Positions 48,951-58,679 of a stretch of 64,000 nt of DNA are shown piece by piece (positions within the stretch are counted from its first letter, which is position 1; every line of letters begins with the position of its first letter). Made by a program: the position numbers and the translations under genes. This stretch comes from Curvibacter sp. PAE-UM (GTDB taxonomy: Bacteria; Pseudomonadota; Gammaproteobacteria; Burkholderiales; Burkholderiaceae_C): positions 508,790 through 572,789 of the forward strand of contig NZ_KQ483358.1 of the NCBI RefSeq assembly GCF_001432305.1, in the 5' to 3' direction. The notes under the pieces were generated by a model, which made no database searches, had not been told where the DNA came from, and saw only the letters and a list, made by a program, of their open reading frames with translations.

Positions 48951-49889
48951 TCACACCTTGGTGAGCCAGTGGGCGTACTTGGGATTGCGGCCGTTGACGA
49001 TGTCGAAGAAGGCGCTCTGGATCTTCTCGGTGATCGGGCCGCGCGAACCGCTGCCGATCTCGATGCGGTCGAGTTCGCGGATCGGGGTCACTTCAGCCGC
49101 GGTGCCGGTGAAGAAGGCCTCGTCGGCAATGTAGACCTCGTCGCGCGTGATGCGCTTTTGCACGATCTCCAGGCCCAAGTCCTTGGCGATGTGGAACACC
49201 GTGTTGCGCGTGATGCCGTTGAGCGCGCCGGCCGACAGGTCGGGGGTGTAGATCACGCCGCCCTTGATGACGAAGATGTTTTCGCCCGCGCCTTCGGAGA
49301 CGAAGCCGGAGGAATCGAGCAGCAGGGCCTCGTCATAGCCGTCGTCCGTGGCTTCCATATTGGCCAGGATGGAGTTGGTGTAGTTGCTGACCGCCTTGGC
49401 CTGCGTCATGGTGATGTTGACGTGGTGACGCGTGTAGCTGGAGGTCTTGACGCGGATGCCGCGCTTCATGCCCTCTTCGCCCAGGTAGGCGCCCCAGGCC
49501 CAGGCCGCCACCATCAGGTGGATGGTGTTGCCCTTCGGGGAAACGCCCAGCTTCTTGTCGCCGATCCAGGTCAGCGGACGCAGGTAGCAGCTCTCCAGCT
49601 TGTTGGCACGCACCACTTCCTTCTGCGCCTCGTTGACCTGCTCCATGCTGAAGGGGATCTTCATGCGCAGGATCTTGGCGCTGTTGAACAGGCGCTCGGT
49701 GTGCTCCTGCAGGCGGAAGATGGCCGTCCCGTTGACCGTGTTGTAGGCCCGTACGCCCTCGAAAGCGCCGCAGCCGTAGTGCAGGGTATGGCTCAGCACG
49801 TGGATCCTGGCGTCACGCCATTCCACCAGCTGGCCGTCCATCCAGATTTTTCCGTCGCGGTCGGACATCGAGGTCGGTAGGGGGCTCAT
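48951..49889 (-). CDS. ilvE: Branched-chain amino acid aminotransferase
   Basis: 312 residues from ATG 49889. Fold type IV PLP enzyme: HTLHYGCGAFEGVRAY at the start, the PLP lysine K165 in TMTQAKAVSNYTNS, and EGAGENIFVIKGG and GITRNTV binding the cofactor phosphate. It catalyses the last step of valine, isoleucine and leucine synthesis and the first step of their breakdown. It is the first gene of the ilvE-zinc finger-waaF block. Confidence 0.95.
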   Translation of the reverse strand: MSPLPTSMSDRDGKIWMDGQLVEWRDARIHVLSHTLHYGCGAFEGVRAYNTVNGTAIFRLQEHTERLFNSAKILRMKIPFSMEQVNEAQKEVVRANKLESCYLRPLTWIGDKKLGVSPKGNTIHLMVAAWAWGAYLGEEGMKRGIRVKTSSYTRHHVNITMTQAKAVSNYTNSILANMEATDDGYDEALLLDSSGFVSEGAGENIFVIKGGVIYTPDLSAGALNGITRNTVFHIAKDLGLEIVQKRITRDEVYIADEAFFTGTAAEVTPIRELDRIEIGSGSRGPITEKIQSAFFDIVNGRNPKYAHWLTKV

Positions 49890-49941
49890 CGGTTCTTTCC
49901 TAGGTAGGTGCTGCCCGTTTGGCCGGGCCAAAACGCTGATT

Positions 49942-50379
49942 TTACGGGGCCGGCGGCAGGCCCGGCATGGTGGTCGATCCGGGGTCGGTCACGTCCGGGC
50001 GGCGGAACTCCCAGCGCACCAGCTTGCCCGCATGGAATTCGCAGGTCACCGAGGCTTCGGACGGGTCGGTCCAGCGGAACTGCTCGGGTTGGCTGTCGGG
50101 CGGGCTCTGCGCTTCACCCAGCGAACGGGTCATGGCCACCACGTGCATCAGCGTCATGCCGGGCCTGAGCTTGGCCTGCAGCATCACGGCGCTGCCCACA
50201 TAACCCAGGGGGCTGTCGGCCGCACGCTTGAGGATGTGCATGAGGCGGGTGAAGTGCAGCATCAGCCACAGCATGAGGGCGCCAACGGCAAAGGCCACGC
50301 CGGCCCAGCCCCCGAAGCGGTAGCCGGCCACGACCAGCGCCACGGCGCCGATGGGAATCAGGATTTTCTGAAAAGACAT
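49942..50379 (-). CDS. Hypothetical inner-membrane protein
   Basis: 145 residues. Two N-terminal hydrophobic helices (about 7-45; ILIPIGAVALVVAGYRFGG and VAFAVGALMLWLMLHFTRLM) are followed by a soluble C-terminal domain with RPGMTLMHVVAMTRSLGE and WTDPSEASVTCEFHAGKLVRWEF, which looks beta-rich. The tail is Pro-rich. I do not recognise a named family. It lies 52 bp upstream of ilvE on the same strand and 13 bp after the aldo/keto reductase gene. Confidence 0.7.
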   Translation of the reverse strand: MSFQKILIPIGAVALVVAGYRFGGWAGVAFAVGALMLWLMLHFTRLMHILKRAADSPLGYVGSAVMLQAKLRPGMTLMHVVAMTRSLGEAQSPPDSQPEQFRWTDPSEASVTCEFHAGKLVRWEFRRPDVTDPGSTTMPGLPPAP

Positions 50380-50392
50380 GGCCCCGATTGTC

Positions 50393-51226
50393 TCAGAGCA
50401 TCTCCAGCGGCACAGGCCTGCCGGGCGGCGGGAACAGTTGGTCGAGTTCGGCCAGCTGGGCCGGATTCAGCGTGATCTCGCGGGCCGCCGCATTCTCCCG
50501 CACTCGGGCCGGGCTGGCCGACTTCGGGATGGCGATCACGCCCTCCTGCGCCAGCAGCCAGGCCAGCGCGGCTTGCGCCGGGGTCATGCCGTGGCGACGG
50601 GCGAAATCCTGCAGGCCCTTGTGGCCCAGCAGGCGCGCCTGCTCGATCGGCGAATAGGCCATGACGGGCACGCCGCGCTCGCGCAACCAGGGCAGCAGGT
50701 CCCACTCGATGCCACGACGGCCCAGGTTGTAGAGCAACTGGTTCGCAGCGCAGGTCTCGCCTCCAGGAACGCGCCAGAGCTCCTGCATGTCGGCCAGGTC
50801 CAGGTTGCTCACGCCCCAGTGGCGAATCTTGCCGGCCCGCTGCAAGGCCTCGAAAGCCTCCACGGTCTCGGCCAGCGGGTGTTGGCCACGCCAGTGCAAG
50901 AGGTAGAGATCCATATGGTCGGTCTTCAGACGCTTGAGGCTGCGCTCGCAGGCCGCGATGGCCCCCTGGCGCGAGGCGTTGTGCGGATAGACCTTGCTGA
51001 CGAGAAAGGCCTGATCACGCCGACCCACGAGCGCCTCGCCCACCACCTGCTCGGCCCCGCCCTCGGCGTACATCTCGGCGGTATCGATCAGTGTCAGGCC
51101 CAGGTCCAGGCCGAGCTGCAGGGCGGCGACTTCGGCCTTGCGCGCGCTGCGGTCCTCGCCCATGTACCAGGTGCCCTGGCCCAGGGCCGGCACCTGCTCG
51201 CCCGAGGGCAGGCGCACGGTTTTCAT
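50393..51226 (-). CDS. Aldo/keto reductase
   Basis: 277 residues, AKR TIM barrel. The catalytic tetrad fits Asp in [11 protein letters not shown], the Lys in [11 protein letters not shown], Tyr in the AEMYAEG segment and His in [11 protein letters not shown]. The C-terminal [17 protein letters not shown] binds NADPH. The substrate is unknown. Its ATG overlaps the stop of the GlcG/HbpS gene (51226-51223), so it is the second gene of that pair. Confidence 0.9.
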   Translation of the reverse strand: MKTVRLPSGEQVPALGQGTWYMGEDRSARKAEVAALQLGLDLGLTLIDTAEMYAEGGAEQVVGEALVGRRDQAFLVSKVYPHNASRQGAIAACERSLKRLKTDHMDLYLLHWRGQHPLAETVEAFEALQRAGKIRHWGVSNLDLADMQELWRVPGGETCAANQLLYNLGRRGIEWDLLPWLRERGVPVMAYSPIEQARLLGHKGLQDFARRHGMTPAQAALAWLLAQEGVIAIPKSASPARVRENAAAREITLNPAQLAELDQLFPPPGRPVPLEML

Positions 51227-51630
51227 GCGGCGAACTTGCCGGCAATGTAGTCCGTGACCTGCTGGTCCTCGGCCGAGGTCAGGCCGCTGACGCCGATGGC
51301 GCCGCGCAGGGTGCCGTCCTTGTCCTTGAGTGGCGAGCCCCCGGGCAGGGCCGTAAGCAGCGGGTCGCAGAAGTAGCCCATCTCGATGTTCTCGCGGTGC
51401 AGACGCTCCAGCACTGCCTGGGTCGTCACACCCATGCGCGCCGCGCTGTAGCCCTTGCCTTGCGAGATGGCGACACTGCGCACCGGCGCGCCCTCCATGC
51501 GCACGAAAGCCAGCAGCAGGCCGCTGGCGTCGCAGACCGAGACACAGACCGGCTTCTTGAAGTTCTGGGTGGCGTGGGCCATGGCCTGGTCGATCAGGTC
51601 ACGGGCGATGGCGAGGGTAAGGTTGGACAT
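51223..51630 (-). CDS. GlcG/HbpS-family heme-binding-like protein
   Basis: 135 residues from ATG 51630. [20 protein letters not shown], then [20 protein letters not shown] and the C-terminal [20 protein letters not shown] match the GlcG/HbpS (DUF336) fold. Some members bind heme or cobalamin and modify redox sensing; others sit in glycolate or aromatic operons with unknown roles. The heme-binding residues of HbpS cannot be confirmed here. It is paired with the aldo/keto reductase. Confidence 0.88.
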   Translation of the reverse strand: MSNLTLAIARDLIDQAMAHATQNFKKPVCVSVCDASGLLLAFVRMEGAPVRSVAISQGKGYSAARMGVTTQAVLERLHRENIEMGYFCDPLLTALPGGSPLKDKDGTLRGAIGVSGLTSAEDQQVTDYIAGKFAA

Positions 51631-51674
51631 GACAACTCCTGAGCATTGAATGCACAGGATTGTAGGAACAGGCC

Positions 51675-53042
51675 CTACTCCAGCGTCCGCAGCACCTGCA
51701 GCGCTTCCTCCACACGCTCCACGGCATGGATGGTCAGGCCCTCGATGGCTTTCTTCGGCGCATTGGCCTTGGGCACCACGGCCACGGTGAAACCCAGCTT
51801 GGCGGCTTCCTTCAGGCGCTCCTGCCCGCGCGGCGCGGGCCGCACCTCGCCGGCCAGGCCCACTTCGCCGAAGGCGAGAAAGCCCTTGGGCAAAGGCTTG
51901 CCGCGCAGCGAGGAGGTGATGGCCAGCATCACGGCCAGGTCGGCCGCCGGCTCGCTGATGCGCACGCCGCCCACGGCGTTGACGAAGACGTCCTGGTCCA
52001 GGCAGGCCACGCCGGCGTGGCGGTGCAACACAGCCAGCAGCATGGCGAGACGATCGCGGTCCAGGCCCACGGAGAGGCGGCGTGGCGACGGCCCGCCGCT
52101 GTCCACCAAGGCCTGGATCTCCACCAGCATGGGGCGCGTGCCTTCCAACGTGACCATCACGCAACTGCCGGGCACGGGCTCGGCGTGCTGGCTCAGAAAG
52201 ATGGCGCTGGGGTTGCTCACGCCCTTGAGACCCTTTTCCGTCATGGCGAAGACACCGATCTCGTTGACGGCGCCGAAGCGGTTCTTGATGGCGCGGATCA
52301 GGCGGAAACTGCTGTGCGTGTCGCCCTCGAAGTAGAGCACCGTGTCCACCATGTGCTCCAGCACACGCGGGCCGGCCAGCGCGCCCTCCTTGGTCACATG
52401 GCCCACCAGCACGATGGCCGTGCCGCTGGCCTTGGCGGCGCGCGTGAGGTGCGCGGCGCATTCGCGCACCTGCGCCACCGAGCCGGGGGCGGAGGTGAGC
52501 TGGTCGGAGTAGACGGTCTGGATGGAGTCGATCACGGCAATCGCCGGCTGGTGCGCATCCAGCGTGGCCAGGATCTTCTCGAGCTGGATCTCGGCCAGCA
52601 CCTGTACCCGTGAGCCGTCCAGCCCCAGGCGGCGCGCGCGCAGCGCCACCTGGGCGCCGCTTTCCTCGCCGGTGACGTAGAGCGTTTTCTGGCCGGCGCG
52701 TTGCAAGGCATCGAGCGCCTGCAGCAGCAGCGTGGACTTGCCGATGCCCGGATCGCCGCCGATGAGCACCACACCGCCTTCGACGATGCCGCCGCCCAAC
52801 ACCCGGTCCAGTTCGTCCTGGCCGGTGGGCGTGCGCTCGACGTCCGAGGCCTCGATGTCGGCCAGCGCGACCACCTCGGCGGTTTTGGCCAGCGCGGCAA
52901 AACGGTTCTTCGTTGGCGCGGCGCTCTCCGCCACGGACTCGATCAGCGAGTTCCAGGCATTGCAATGCGGGCACTTGCCCAGCCACTTGGGGCTGATGCC
53001 GCCGCACTCGTTGCAGGTGTAGATGGTCTTGTCTTTCGCCAT
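51675..53042 (-). CDS. radA: DNA repair protein RadA (Sms)
   Basis: 455 residues. N-terminal C4 zinc finger (C10, C13, C24, C27), RecA-like core with Walker A GGDPGIGKSTLLLQ near 90-105, the RadA motif KNRFGAVNEIG and a C-terminal Lon-like domain (about 290-455; GGVRISEPAADLAVMLAI). RadA is a DnaB-type helicase that drives branch migration in recombination. Its promoter region contains a LexA-type CTGT-N8-ACAG box 20 bp before the start, suggesting SOS control. hpaR is divergent, 125 bp away. Confidence 0.95.
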   Translation of the reverse strand: MAKDKTIYTCNECGGISPKWLGKCPHCNAWNSLIESVAESAAPTKNRFAALAKTAEVVALADIEASDVERTPTGQDELDRVLGGGIVEGGVVLIGGDPGIGKSTLLLQALDALQRAGQKTLYVTGEESGAQVALRARRLGLDGSRVQVLAEIQLEKILATLDAHQPAIAVIDSIQTVYSDQLTSAPGSVAQVRECAAHLTRAAKASGTAIVLVGHVTKEGALAGPRVLEHMVDTVLYFEGDTHSSFRLIRAIKNRFGAVNEIGVFAMTEKGLKGVSNPSAIFLSQHAEPVPGSCVMVTLEGTRPMLVEIQALVDSGGPSPRRLSVGLDRDRLAMLLAVLHRHAGVACLDQDVFVNAVGGVRISEPAADLAVMLAITSSLRGKPLPKGFLAFGEVGLAGEVRPAPRGQERLKEAAKLGFTVAVVPKANAPKKAIEGLTIHAVERVEEALQVLRTLE

Positions 53043-53062
53043 CCGTGCATGGTACCCGAATA

Positions 53063-53078
53063 CTGTATGAACTTACAG
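53063..53078. promoter_or_regulatory. LexA-type SOS box before radA
   Basis: CTGTATGAACTTACAG is a perfect CTGT-N8-ACAG site, with the left half matching the longer TACTGTA form of the E. coli consensus. It is 20 bp upstream of the radA start and overlaps its probable promoter. Confidence 0.6.
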
Positions 53079-53134
53079 CCCGGGTAAGTCCGGGGCCTGC
53101 GGGGCGGGGCCCGGCTTGAATGCGGCGCCAAAAC

Positions 53135-53150
53135 ATTTAACATATTAAAT
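53135..53150. promoter_or_regulatory. Probable HpaR operator
   Basis: ATTTAA-CATA-TTAAAT is a perfect palindrome 17 bp before the hpaR start. It is an AT island in GC-rich DNA and overlaps a -10-like element, as expected for autorepression by a MarR-family regulator. Confidence 0.55.
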
Positions 53151-53167
53151 AAATCGACACCCCCGAC

Positions 53168-53602
53168 ATGTCCACCGCCTTTCGCCATCGCAACCTGCCC
53201 CGCCTGCTGCTGCAGGCGCGCGAAGCCGTGATGACGCACTACCGCCCCGGCCTGCGCGACCAGGGCCTGAGCGACCAGCAGTGGCGCGTGCTGCGCGTGC
53301 TGGGCGAGCACGGCGTGGTGGAAACCGGCCGCGTGGCGCGCGAGGCCTACATCCTCGGCCCCAGCCTCACCGGCGTGCTGGCCCGCATGGAGCGTGACGG
53401 GCTGGTGCAACGCGAGCGCGACGCGGCCGACCAGCGCCGTACCGTGGTGCGCGCCACGCCCCGCGGCCTGGCGCTGGTCGCTACCCTGTCCCAGTCGATC
53501 GAGGCGCATTACCAGCGCCTGGAGCGCGGCCTGGGTAAGGAAAAACTGGGGCAGCTGTATGCGCTGCTGGACGAACTGATTGCCCTGGAGGAGCCCGCAT
53601 GA
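53168..53602 (+). CDS. hpaR: Homoprotocatechuate operon regulator HpaR (MarR family)
   Basis: 144 residues. MarR winged helix-turn-helix: LSDQQWRVLRVLGEHGVVETGRVAREAYILGPSLTGVLARME (about 38-80), then the wing RDAADQRRTVVRATPRG. HpaR represses the hpa meta-cleavage genes until 4-hydroxyphenylacetate or homoprotocatechuate binds. The gene overlaps hpaG1 by 4 bp, so regulator and pathway share a transcript and a palindromic operator just upstream. Confidence 0.92.
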   Translation: MSTAFRHRNLPRLLLQAREAVMTHYRPGLRDQGLSDQQWRVLRVLGEHGVVETGRVAREAYILGPSLTGVLARMERDGLVQRERDAADQRRTVVRATPRGLALVATLSQSIEAHYQRLERGLGKEKLGQLYALLDELIALEEPA

Positions 53603-54270
53603 GCCACGCACCCGTCCTGGCGGCCGGCACGGTCTATGGTGTGCTGCTCAACTCGAAGGACGAGTGGGCCGCCTGGACCGCGCAGATGAACGAGCCGCCC
53701 TACAAGGCGCCGCCGCAGGCACCCGTGCTCTACATCAAGACCGCCAACACCTGGAGCGCCTGCGGTGCGGCCATCGCGGTTCCTGCCCGCGCGCCGCAGG
53801 TCGAGATCGGCGCCAGCCTCGCCATGGTCATCGGCACTGCCGCGCACCAGGTCAGCGCTGACAACGCGCTATCGCACGTGGCGGGCTACGTGCTGGTCAA
53901 CGACCTCTCGCTGCCACACGCCAGCTACTACCGCCCGCCCATCAAGTACAAGAACCTCGACGGTTTCCTCGGCATCGGGCCGTGCTGCGCCACACCGGCC
54001 GAGGTGGGCGACCCGAACCGGCTGCGGCTGGAGGTGCGCGTCAACGGACAGCTGCAGCAGACCGTGGACCTGGGGCGCATGCTGCGCCCGGCGGCACAGC
54101 TGATCGCCGACGTCAGCGAGTTCATGACCCTGCGCCACGGCGATGTGCTGCTGCTGGGCCTGGGGGACAAGCGGCCGCTGGCCCGCGCGGGCCAGCGCAT
54201 CGAAATTTCCGCCATCGGCATGCCCGCGCTGGGCACGCTGAGAAACACGCTGGTGGAGGAAACCCCATGA
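53599..54270 (+). CDS. hpaG1: HpaG1: fumarylacetoacetate hydrolase-family isomerase/decarboxylase subunit
   Basis: 223 residues, equivalent to the N-terminal half of E. coli HpaG: NEPPYKAPPQAPVLYIKTANTW, GYVLVNDLSLPHASYYRPPIKYK and DGFLGIGP. The E-x-E metal pair of active FAH-fold enzymes is missing (IGASLAMVIG), as in the E. coli N-terminal half, so this subunit probably supports HpaG2. Together they decarboxylate 5-carboxymethyl-2-oxohex-3-enedioate in the hpa pathway. It overlaps both neighbours by 4 bp. Confidence 0.88.
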   Translation: MSHAPVLAAGTVYGVLLNSKDEWAAWTAQMNEPPYKAPPQAPVLYIKTANTWSACGAAIAVPARAPQVEIGASLAMVIGTAAHQVSADNALSHVAGYVLVNDLSLPHASYYRPPIKYKNLDGFLGIGPCCATPAEVGDPNRLRLEVRVNGQLQQTVDLGRMLRPAAQLIADVSEFMTLRHGDVLLLGLGDKRPLARAGQRIEISAIGMPALGTLRNTLVEETP

Positions 54271-55019
54271 AACACGCACGCGTGGCCTATGACGGCGCGA
54301 TCCACGACGCCACCGAACGCGACGGCCGTCTGCTTCTGGCCGATGGCCGCCGGGTCGACTTCGATGCCGTGACCTGGCTGCCGCCACTGGCCCCCGTGCC
54401 CTGGCCACGCACGGTCCTCGCCCTGGGCCTCAACTACGCCGACCACGCGAAGGAACTGGCCTTCAAGGCCCCCGAGGAGCCGCTGGTCTTCATCAAGGGC
54501 GAAGGCTCGCTGATCGGCCATCGCGCCCATACCGTGCGGCCCGCCGGGGTGGACTACATGCACTACGAATGCGAGCTGGCCGTGGTGATCGGCCAGCGTG
54601 CCAAAAACGTGAAGCGGGCCGACGCCTACGACTTTGTGGCCGGCTATACGGTCGCTAACGACTACGCCATCCGCGACTACCTGGAGAACTGGTACCGGCC
54701 CAACCTGCGCGTGAAGAACCGCGACACCTGCACGCCGCTGGGCCCCTGGCGCGTCGACACCGGGGACGTGCCCAATCCCATGGCGCTGGCCCTGAGCACC
54801 ACGGTCAACGGCAAGCTCACGCAGTCCGGCCACACGCGCGACATGATCTTCGACGTGCCCTACCTGATCGAATATTTCAGCAGCTTCATGACGCTACAAG
54901 CCGGCGACCTGATCCTGACCGGCACGCCCGATGGCATCGTCGACTGCCGGCCCGGCGATGTCATCGTCACCGAAATCGAGGGCATCGGTACCCTCGTCAA
55001 CACCATCCGCTCCGCATGA
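54267..55019 (+). CDS. hpaG2: HpaG2: fumarylacetoacetate hydrolase-family isomerase/decarboxylase
   Basis: 250 residues, equivalent to the C-terminal half of E. coli HpaG. The FAH metal ligands are present in MHYECELAVVIG and in VANDYAIRDYL; LILTGTPDGIVDCRPGD is the standard C-terminal motif. It is likely the catalytic partner that decarboxylates the pathway intermediate and isomerises the product. In E. coli the two halves are fused; here two genes overlap by 4 bp. Confidence 0.9.
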   Translation: MKHARVAYDGAIHDATERDGRLLLADGRRVDFDAVTWLPPLAPVPWPRTVLALGLNYADHAKELAFKAPEEPLVFIKGEGSLIGHRAHTVRPAGVDYMHYECELAVVIGQRAKNVKRADAYDFVAGYTVANDYAIRDYLENWYRPNLRVKNRDTCTPLGPWRVDTGDVPNPMALALSTTVNGKLTQSGHTRDMIFDVPYLIEYFSSFMTLQAGDLILTGTPDGIVDCRPGDVIVTEIEGIGTLVNTIRSA

Positions 55020-56491
55020 ACACCGTCATCAACCACCTCATCAACGGCAAGCCGGTGGCCGGCGTCGATTACTTCGAAACCGTCAACCCCGCCACGCAGG
55101 AAGTGCTGGCCGAAGTCGCCGCCGGTGGCGCCGCCGAAGTGCACGCCGCCGTGGCCGCCGCCAAGGACGCGTTCCCGAAGTGGGCCGGCCTGCCCGCCCC
55201 CGAGCGCGCCAGACTCATCCGCAAGCTCGGCGAGCTGATCGCGCAGCACGTGCCCGAGATCGCACGCACCGAGACCGCCGACACCGGCCAGGTCATCGCC
55301 CAAACGGCCAAGCAGCTGATCCCGCGCGCCGCCGACAACTTCCATTACTTCGCCGAAATGTGCACGCGCGTGGACGGCCACACCTACCCCACGCCCACGC
55401 ACCTGAACTACACCCTGTTCCACCCGGTGGGCGTGTGTGCGTTAATTTCCCCCTGGAATGTGCCCTTCATGACGGCCACCTGGAAGGTGGCGCCGGCCCT
55501 GGCCTTCGGCAACACGGCCGTGCTCAAGATGAGCGAGCTCTCGCCCTTGACCGCCGCCCGCCTGGGTGAGCTGGCGCTGGAAGCCGGCATCCCGGCCGGC
55601 GTACTCAACGTGGTGCACGGCTACGGCCAGGAAACGGGTGAGCCGCTGTGCGCCCACCCGGACGTGCGCGCCATCTCCTTCACCGGCTCCACCGCCACGG
55701 GCAACCGCATCGTCAAGGCCGCGGGCCTGAAGAAGTTCAGCATGGAGCTGGGCGGCAAGAGCCCCTTCGTGATCTTCGACGACGCGGACCTGGAGCGCGC
55801 GCTCGACGCCGCCGTCTTCATGATCTTCTCCAACAACGGCGAACGCTGCACCGCGGGCAGCCGCATACTGGTGCAGCAGAGCATCTACGCCGACTTCGTG
55901 CAGAAGTTCACCGAGCGCGCCAGGCGCATCGCGGTCGGCGACCCGCAGGATGAGAAGACCATCATCGGCCCCATGATCAGTCAGGCCCACCTGGCCAAAG
56001 TCCGCAGCTACATCGAGCTCGGCCCGAAGGAAGGTGCCACGCTGCTGTGCGGCGGGCTGGATCGCCCGTCCTACGCACCCGAATTGCCGGCGCGCGTGAA
56101 CAAGGGCAACTACGTCTGGCCCACCGTGTTCGCCGACGTGGACAACCGCATGCGCATCGCGCAGGAAGAGATCTTCGGCCCCGTAGCCTGCCTGATCCCT
56201 TTCAAGGACGAGGCCGACGCGATTCGCCTGGCTAACGATATTCAATACGGCCTCTCCAGCTATGTCTGGAGCGAGAACCTGGGCCGCGCGCACCGTGTGG
56301 CCGGCGCCATCGAGGCCGGCATGTGCTTCGTCAACAGCCAGAATGTGCGGGACCTGCGCCAGCCCTTCGGCGGCACCAAAGCCAGCGGCACGGGGCGCGA
56401 GGGCGGCACCTGGAGCTACGAGGTGTTCCTGGAGCCCAAGAACGTGGCGGTGAGCATGGGCCATCACCACATCCCACATTGGGGGGTCTGA
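55016..56491 (+). CDS. hpaE: 5-carboxymethyl-2-hydroxymuconate semialdehyde dehydrogenase
   Basis: 491 residues, aldehyde dehydrogenase superfamily. Catalytic C278 in [11 protein letters not shown], the general-base Glu in [12 protein letters not shown] and NAD-binding [12 protein letters not shown] are intact. HpaE oxidises the ring-cleavage semialdehyde with NAD. It starts in an ATGA overlap with hpaG2. Confidence 0.94.
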   Translation: MNTVINHLINGKPVAGVDYFETVNPATQEVLAEVAAGGAAEVHAAVAAAKDAFPKWAGLPAPERARLIRKLGELIAQHVPEIARTETADTGQVIAQTAKQLIPRAADNFHYFAEMCTRVDGHTYPTPTHLNYTLFHPVGVCALISPWNVPFMTATWKVAPALAFGNTAVLKMSELSPLTAARLGELALEAGIPAGVLNVVHGYGQETGEPLCAHPDVRAISFTGSTATGNRIVKAAGLKKFSMELGGKSPFVIFDDADLERALDAAVFMIFSNNGERCTAGSRILVQQSIYADFVQKFTERARRIAVGDPQDEKTIIGPMISQAHLAKVRSYIELGPKEGATLLCGGLDRPSYAPELPARVNKGNYVWPTVFADVDNRMRIAQEEIFGPVACLIPFKDEADAIRLANDIQYGLSSYVWSENLGRAHRVAGAIEAGMCFVNSQNVRDLRQPFGGTKASGTGREGGTWSYEVFLEPKNVAVSMGHHHIPHWGV

Positions 56492-56493
56492 CC

Positions 56494-57417
56494 ATGGGCA
56501 AACTCGCGCTCGCCGCCAAGATCACCCATGTGCCCTCGATGTACCTCAGCGAGCTGCCCGGCCCGCGCCAGGGTACACGGGCCGACGCGATCGACGGCCA
56601 CAAGGAAATCGGCCGGCGCTGCCGCGAACTCGGCGTGGACACCATCGTGGTGTTCGACACGCACTGGCTGGTCAATGCCAACTACCACGTGAACTGCGCG
56701 CCGCACTTCAAGGGCCTGTACACCAGCAACGAGCTGCCGCACTTCATCAGCAACCTGGCCTACGAATTCCCGGGCAACCCGGCGCTGGGCCAGCTGCTGG
56801 CGAAAGTCTGCAGCGAGCACGGCGTCGAGACCCTGGCCCACCCGGCCACCACCCTGGCGCCCGAGTACGGCACCCTGGTGCCCATGCGCTACATGAACCA
56901 GGACCAGCATTTCCGGGTGATCTCGGTCTCGGCCCTGTGCCAGGTGCACTATCTCAACGACAGCGCGCGCTTGGGGTTTGCCATGCGCCGCGCAGTGGAA
57001 GAGCACTACGACGGCACCGTCGCCTTCTTCGCCAGCGGCTCGCTCAGCCACCGCTTTGCACAGAACGGCCTGGCACCGGCATACGCGCACAAGATCTGGA
57101 GCCCGCTACTCGAACGCATGGACCGCGAGGTCTTGCGCATGTGGCAGGCCGGCGAGTGGCCGGCCTTCTGCGAGATGCTGCCCGAGTACGCCAGCAAGGG
57201 CCACGGCGAGGGTTTCATGCACGACACCGCCATGCTGCTGGGCGCGCTGGGCTGGTCCGAATACACGGGCCGGGCCGAGATCGTCACGCCCTATTTCGGC
57301 GCCTCCGGTACCGGCCAGCTCAATGCTGTGTTCCCGGTGCTGCCGGTGCAGGGCCGCGCCATCCCGGCGGCGCAGGCCTCGAACGCCGAGGGCTACCGCG
57401 CCTTTCCCCGACTCTGA
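56494..57417 (+). CDS. hpaD: 3,4-dihydroxyphenylacetate 2,3-dioxygenase
   Basis: 307 residues, class III (LigB-like) extradiol dioxygenase. [20 protein letters not shown] at the N-terminus and [14 protein letters not shown] carry the metal-ligand and catalytic His; [13 protein letters not shown] is the C-terminal core. It opens the ring of homoprotocatechuate between C2 and C3 with Fe(II) or Mn(II). It starts 2 bp after hpaE. Confidence 0.94.
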   Translation: MGKLALAAKITHVPSMYLSELPGPRQGTRADAIDGHKEIGRRCRELGVDTIVVFDTHWLVNANYHVNCAPHFKGLYTSNELPHFISNLAYEFPGNPALGQLLAKVCSEHGVETLAHPATTLAPEYGTLVPMRYMNQDQHFRVISVSALCQVHYLNDSARLGFAMRRAVEEHYDGTVAFFASGSLSHRFAQNGLAPAYAHKIWSPLLERMDREVLRMWQAGEWPAFCEMLPEYASKGHGEGFMHDTAMLLGALGWSEYTGRAEIVTPYFGASGTGQLNAVFPVLPVQGRAIPAAQASNAEGYRAFPRL

Positions 57418-57426
57418 GAGAACGCC

Positions 57427-57852
57427 ATGCCCCACCTCGTCATCCTCTACACCGGCAATCTCGAAAAAGAGACCGACATGACGGCGCTGTGCCGCAGCCT
57501 GGCCGACGTCATGCTGGTGCAGCACGACGAAAGCGACAAACCGGTCTTCCCCACGGGTGGCACGCGCGTGCTGGCCTACCCGGCCGCGCACTACGCCGTG
57601 GCCGACGACGGCACGGCCGGCAAGGCGGCGGGCGGCAGCGGCGACTACGCCTTCGTCTACCTCAATCTGCGCATGGGCCGCGGCCGCTCCCCCGCCGTCC
57701 ACAAGCGCGTGGGAGACGCCCTGCTGATGGCCACCAAGGCGCACTTCCAGCCCCTCTTTTCGCAGCGCCACATCGGCGTGACGCTGCAGATCGACGAAGG
57801 CCCGGAAGTGTTCGACGCCAAGCACAGCAACCTGCACCCACTTTTCAAATGA
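57427..57852 (+). CDS. hpaF: 5-carboxymethyl-2-hydroxymuconate delta-isomerase
   Basis: 141 residues, tautomerase fold, with Pro as residue 2 ([11 protein letters not shown]), the N-terminal catalytic base after Met removal. The ILYTGNLE start and the RMGRGRSP segment with conserved arginines fit HpaF/CHMI. It isomerises 5-carboxymethyl-2-hydroxymuconate. It overlaps hpaH by 4 bp. Confidence 0.92.
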   Translation: MPHLVILYTGNLEKETDMTALCRSLADVMLVQHDESDKPVFPTGGTRVLAYPAAHYAVADDGTAGKAAGGSGDYAFVYLNLRMGRGRSPAVHKRVGDALLMATKAHFQPLFSQRHIGVTLQIDEGPEVFDAKHSNLHPLFK

Positions 57853-58670
57853 GCAGCTTCACCCCCGAGCTCACCCAACAACTGGCTGCCGAACTGCAGC
57901 AGGCGCAGGACACGCGCACGCAGCTGGAGCATTTCTCCAAACGCTTTGCCGGCATGAGCATCGAGGACGGCTACCGTGTCAGCCGCGCCTGGGTGGCGCT
58001 GCAGCTCGCCGCAGGCCGTCGGGTCATCGGCCACAAGATCGGCCTCACCTCGCGCGCCATGCAGCAGTCCAGCCAGATCGACGAGCCCGACTACGGCACC
58101 CTGCTCGACTCCATGCTGTACACCTGCATGCCAGGCCAGGTGCTGGACATCCCGGCGGCGCGCTTCATCGCACCGCGCGTGGAAGTGGAGCTGGCCTTCG
58201 TGCTCAAGGCACCACTCAAGGGGCCGAGCGTCACGATGGAGCAGGTCCTCGCCGCCACCGACTACGTGACGCCGGCCATCGAGATCATCGACGCGCGCAT
58301 CGAGCAGTTCGACCGCCACAGCAAGGTCATGCGCAAGGTCTACGACACCATCAGCGACAACGCGGCCAATGCCGGCATTGTGGTCGGCGCCGCGCGCGTC
58401 CGACCGTCTGAGGTGGACATGCCCTGGGTCGGCGCCATCCTGCGCCAGAACGGCGTGGTGGAGGAAACCGGGCTGGCCGCCGGCGTGCAGGGCCACCCGG
58501 CCATCGGCATCGCCTGGCTGGCCAACAAGCTCGCGCCCTGGGGCGAGCATCTCGAAGCCGGGCAGATCGTGCTGGCCGGCTCCTTCACGCGCCCGGTGCC
58601 GGGCAAGGCCGGCGACCTGTTCGAGGCCGACTACGGCCCCCTGGGCCCCTTGAATTTCCGTTTTGTCTGA
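57849..58670 (+). CDS. hpaH: 2-oxo-hept-4-ene-1,7-dioate hydratase
   Basis: 273 residues, FAH-fold hydratase (MhpD family). [13 protein letters not shown], then the metal ligands in [13 protein letters not shown] and the C-terminal [29 protein letters not shown] fit HpaH. It adds water to 2-oxohept-4-ene-1,7-dioate, giving the substrate for HpaI. Confidence 0.93.
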   Translation: MSSFTPELTQQLAAELQQAQDTRTQLEHFSKRFAGMSIEDGYRVSRAWVALQLAAGRRVIGHKIGLTSRAMQQSSQIDEPDYGTLLDSMLYTCMPGQVLDIPAARFIAPRVEVELAFVLKAPLKGPSVTMEQVLAATDYVTPAIEIIDARIEQFDRHSKVMRKVYDTISDNAANAGIVVGAARVRPSEVDMPWVGAILRQNGVVEETGLAAGVQGHPAIGIAWLANKLAPWGEHLEAGQIVLAGSFTRPVPGKAGDLFEADYGPLGPLNFRFV

Positions 58671-58679
58671 GGAGTCCGC

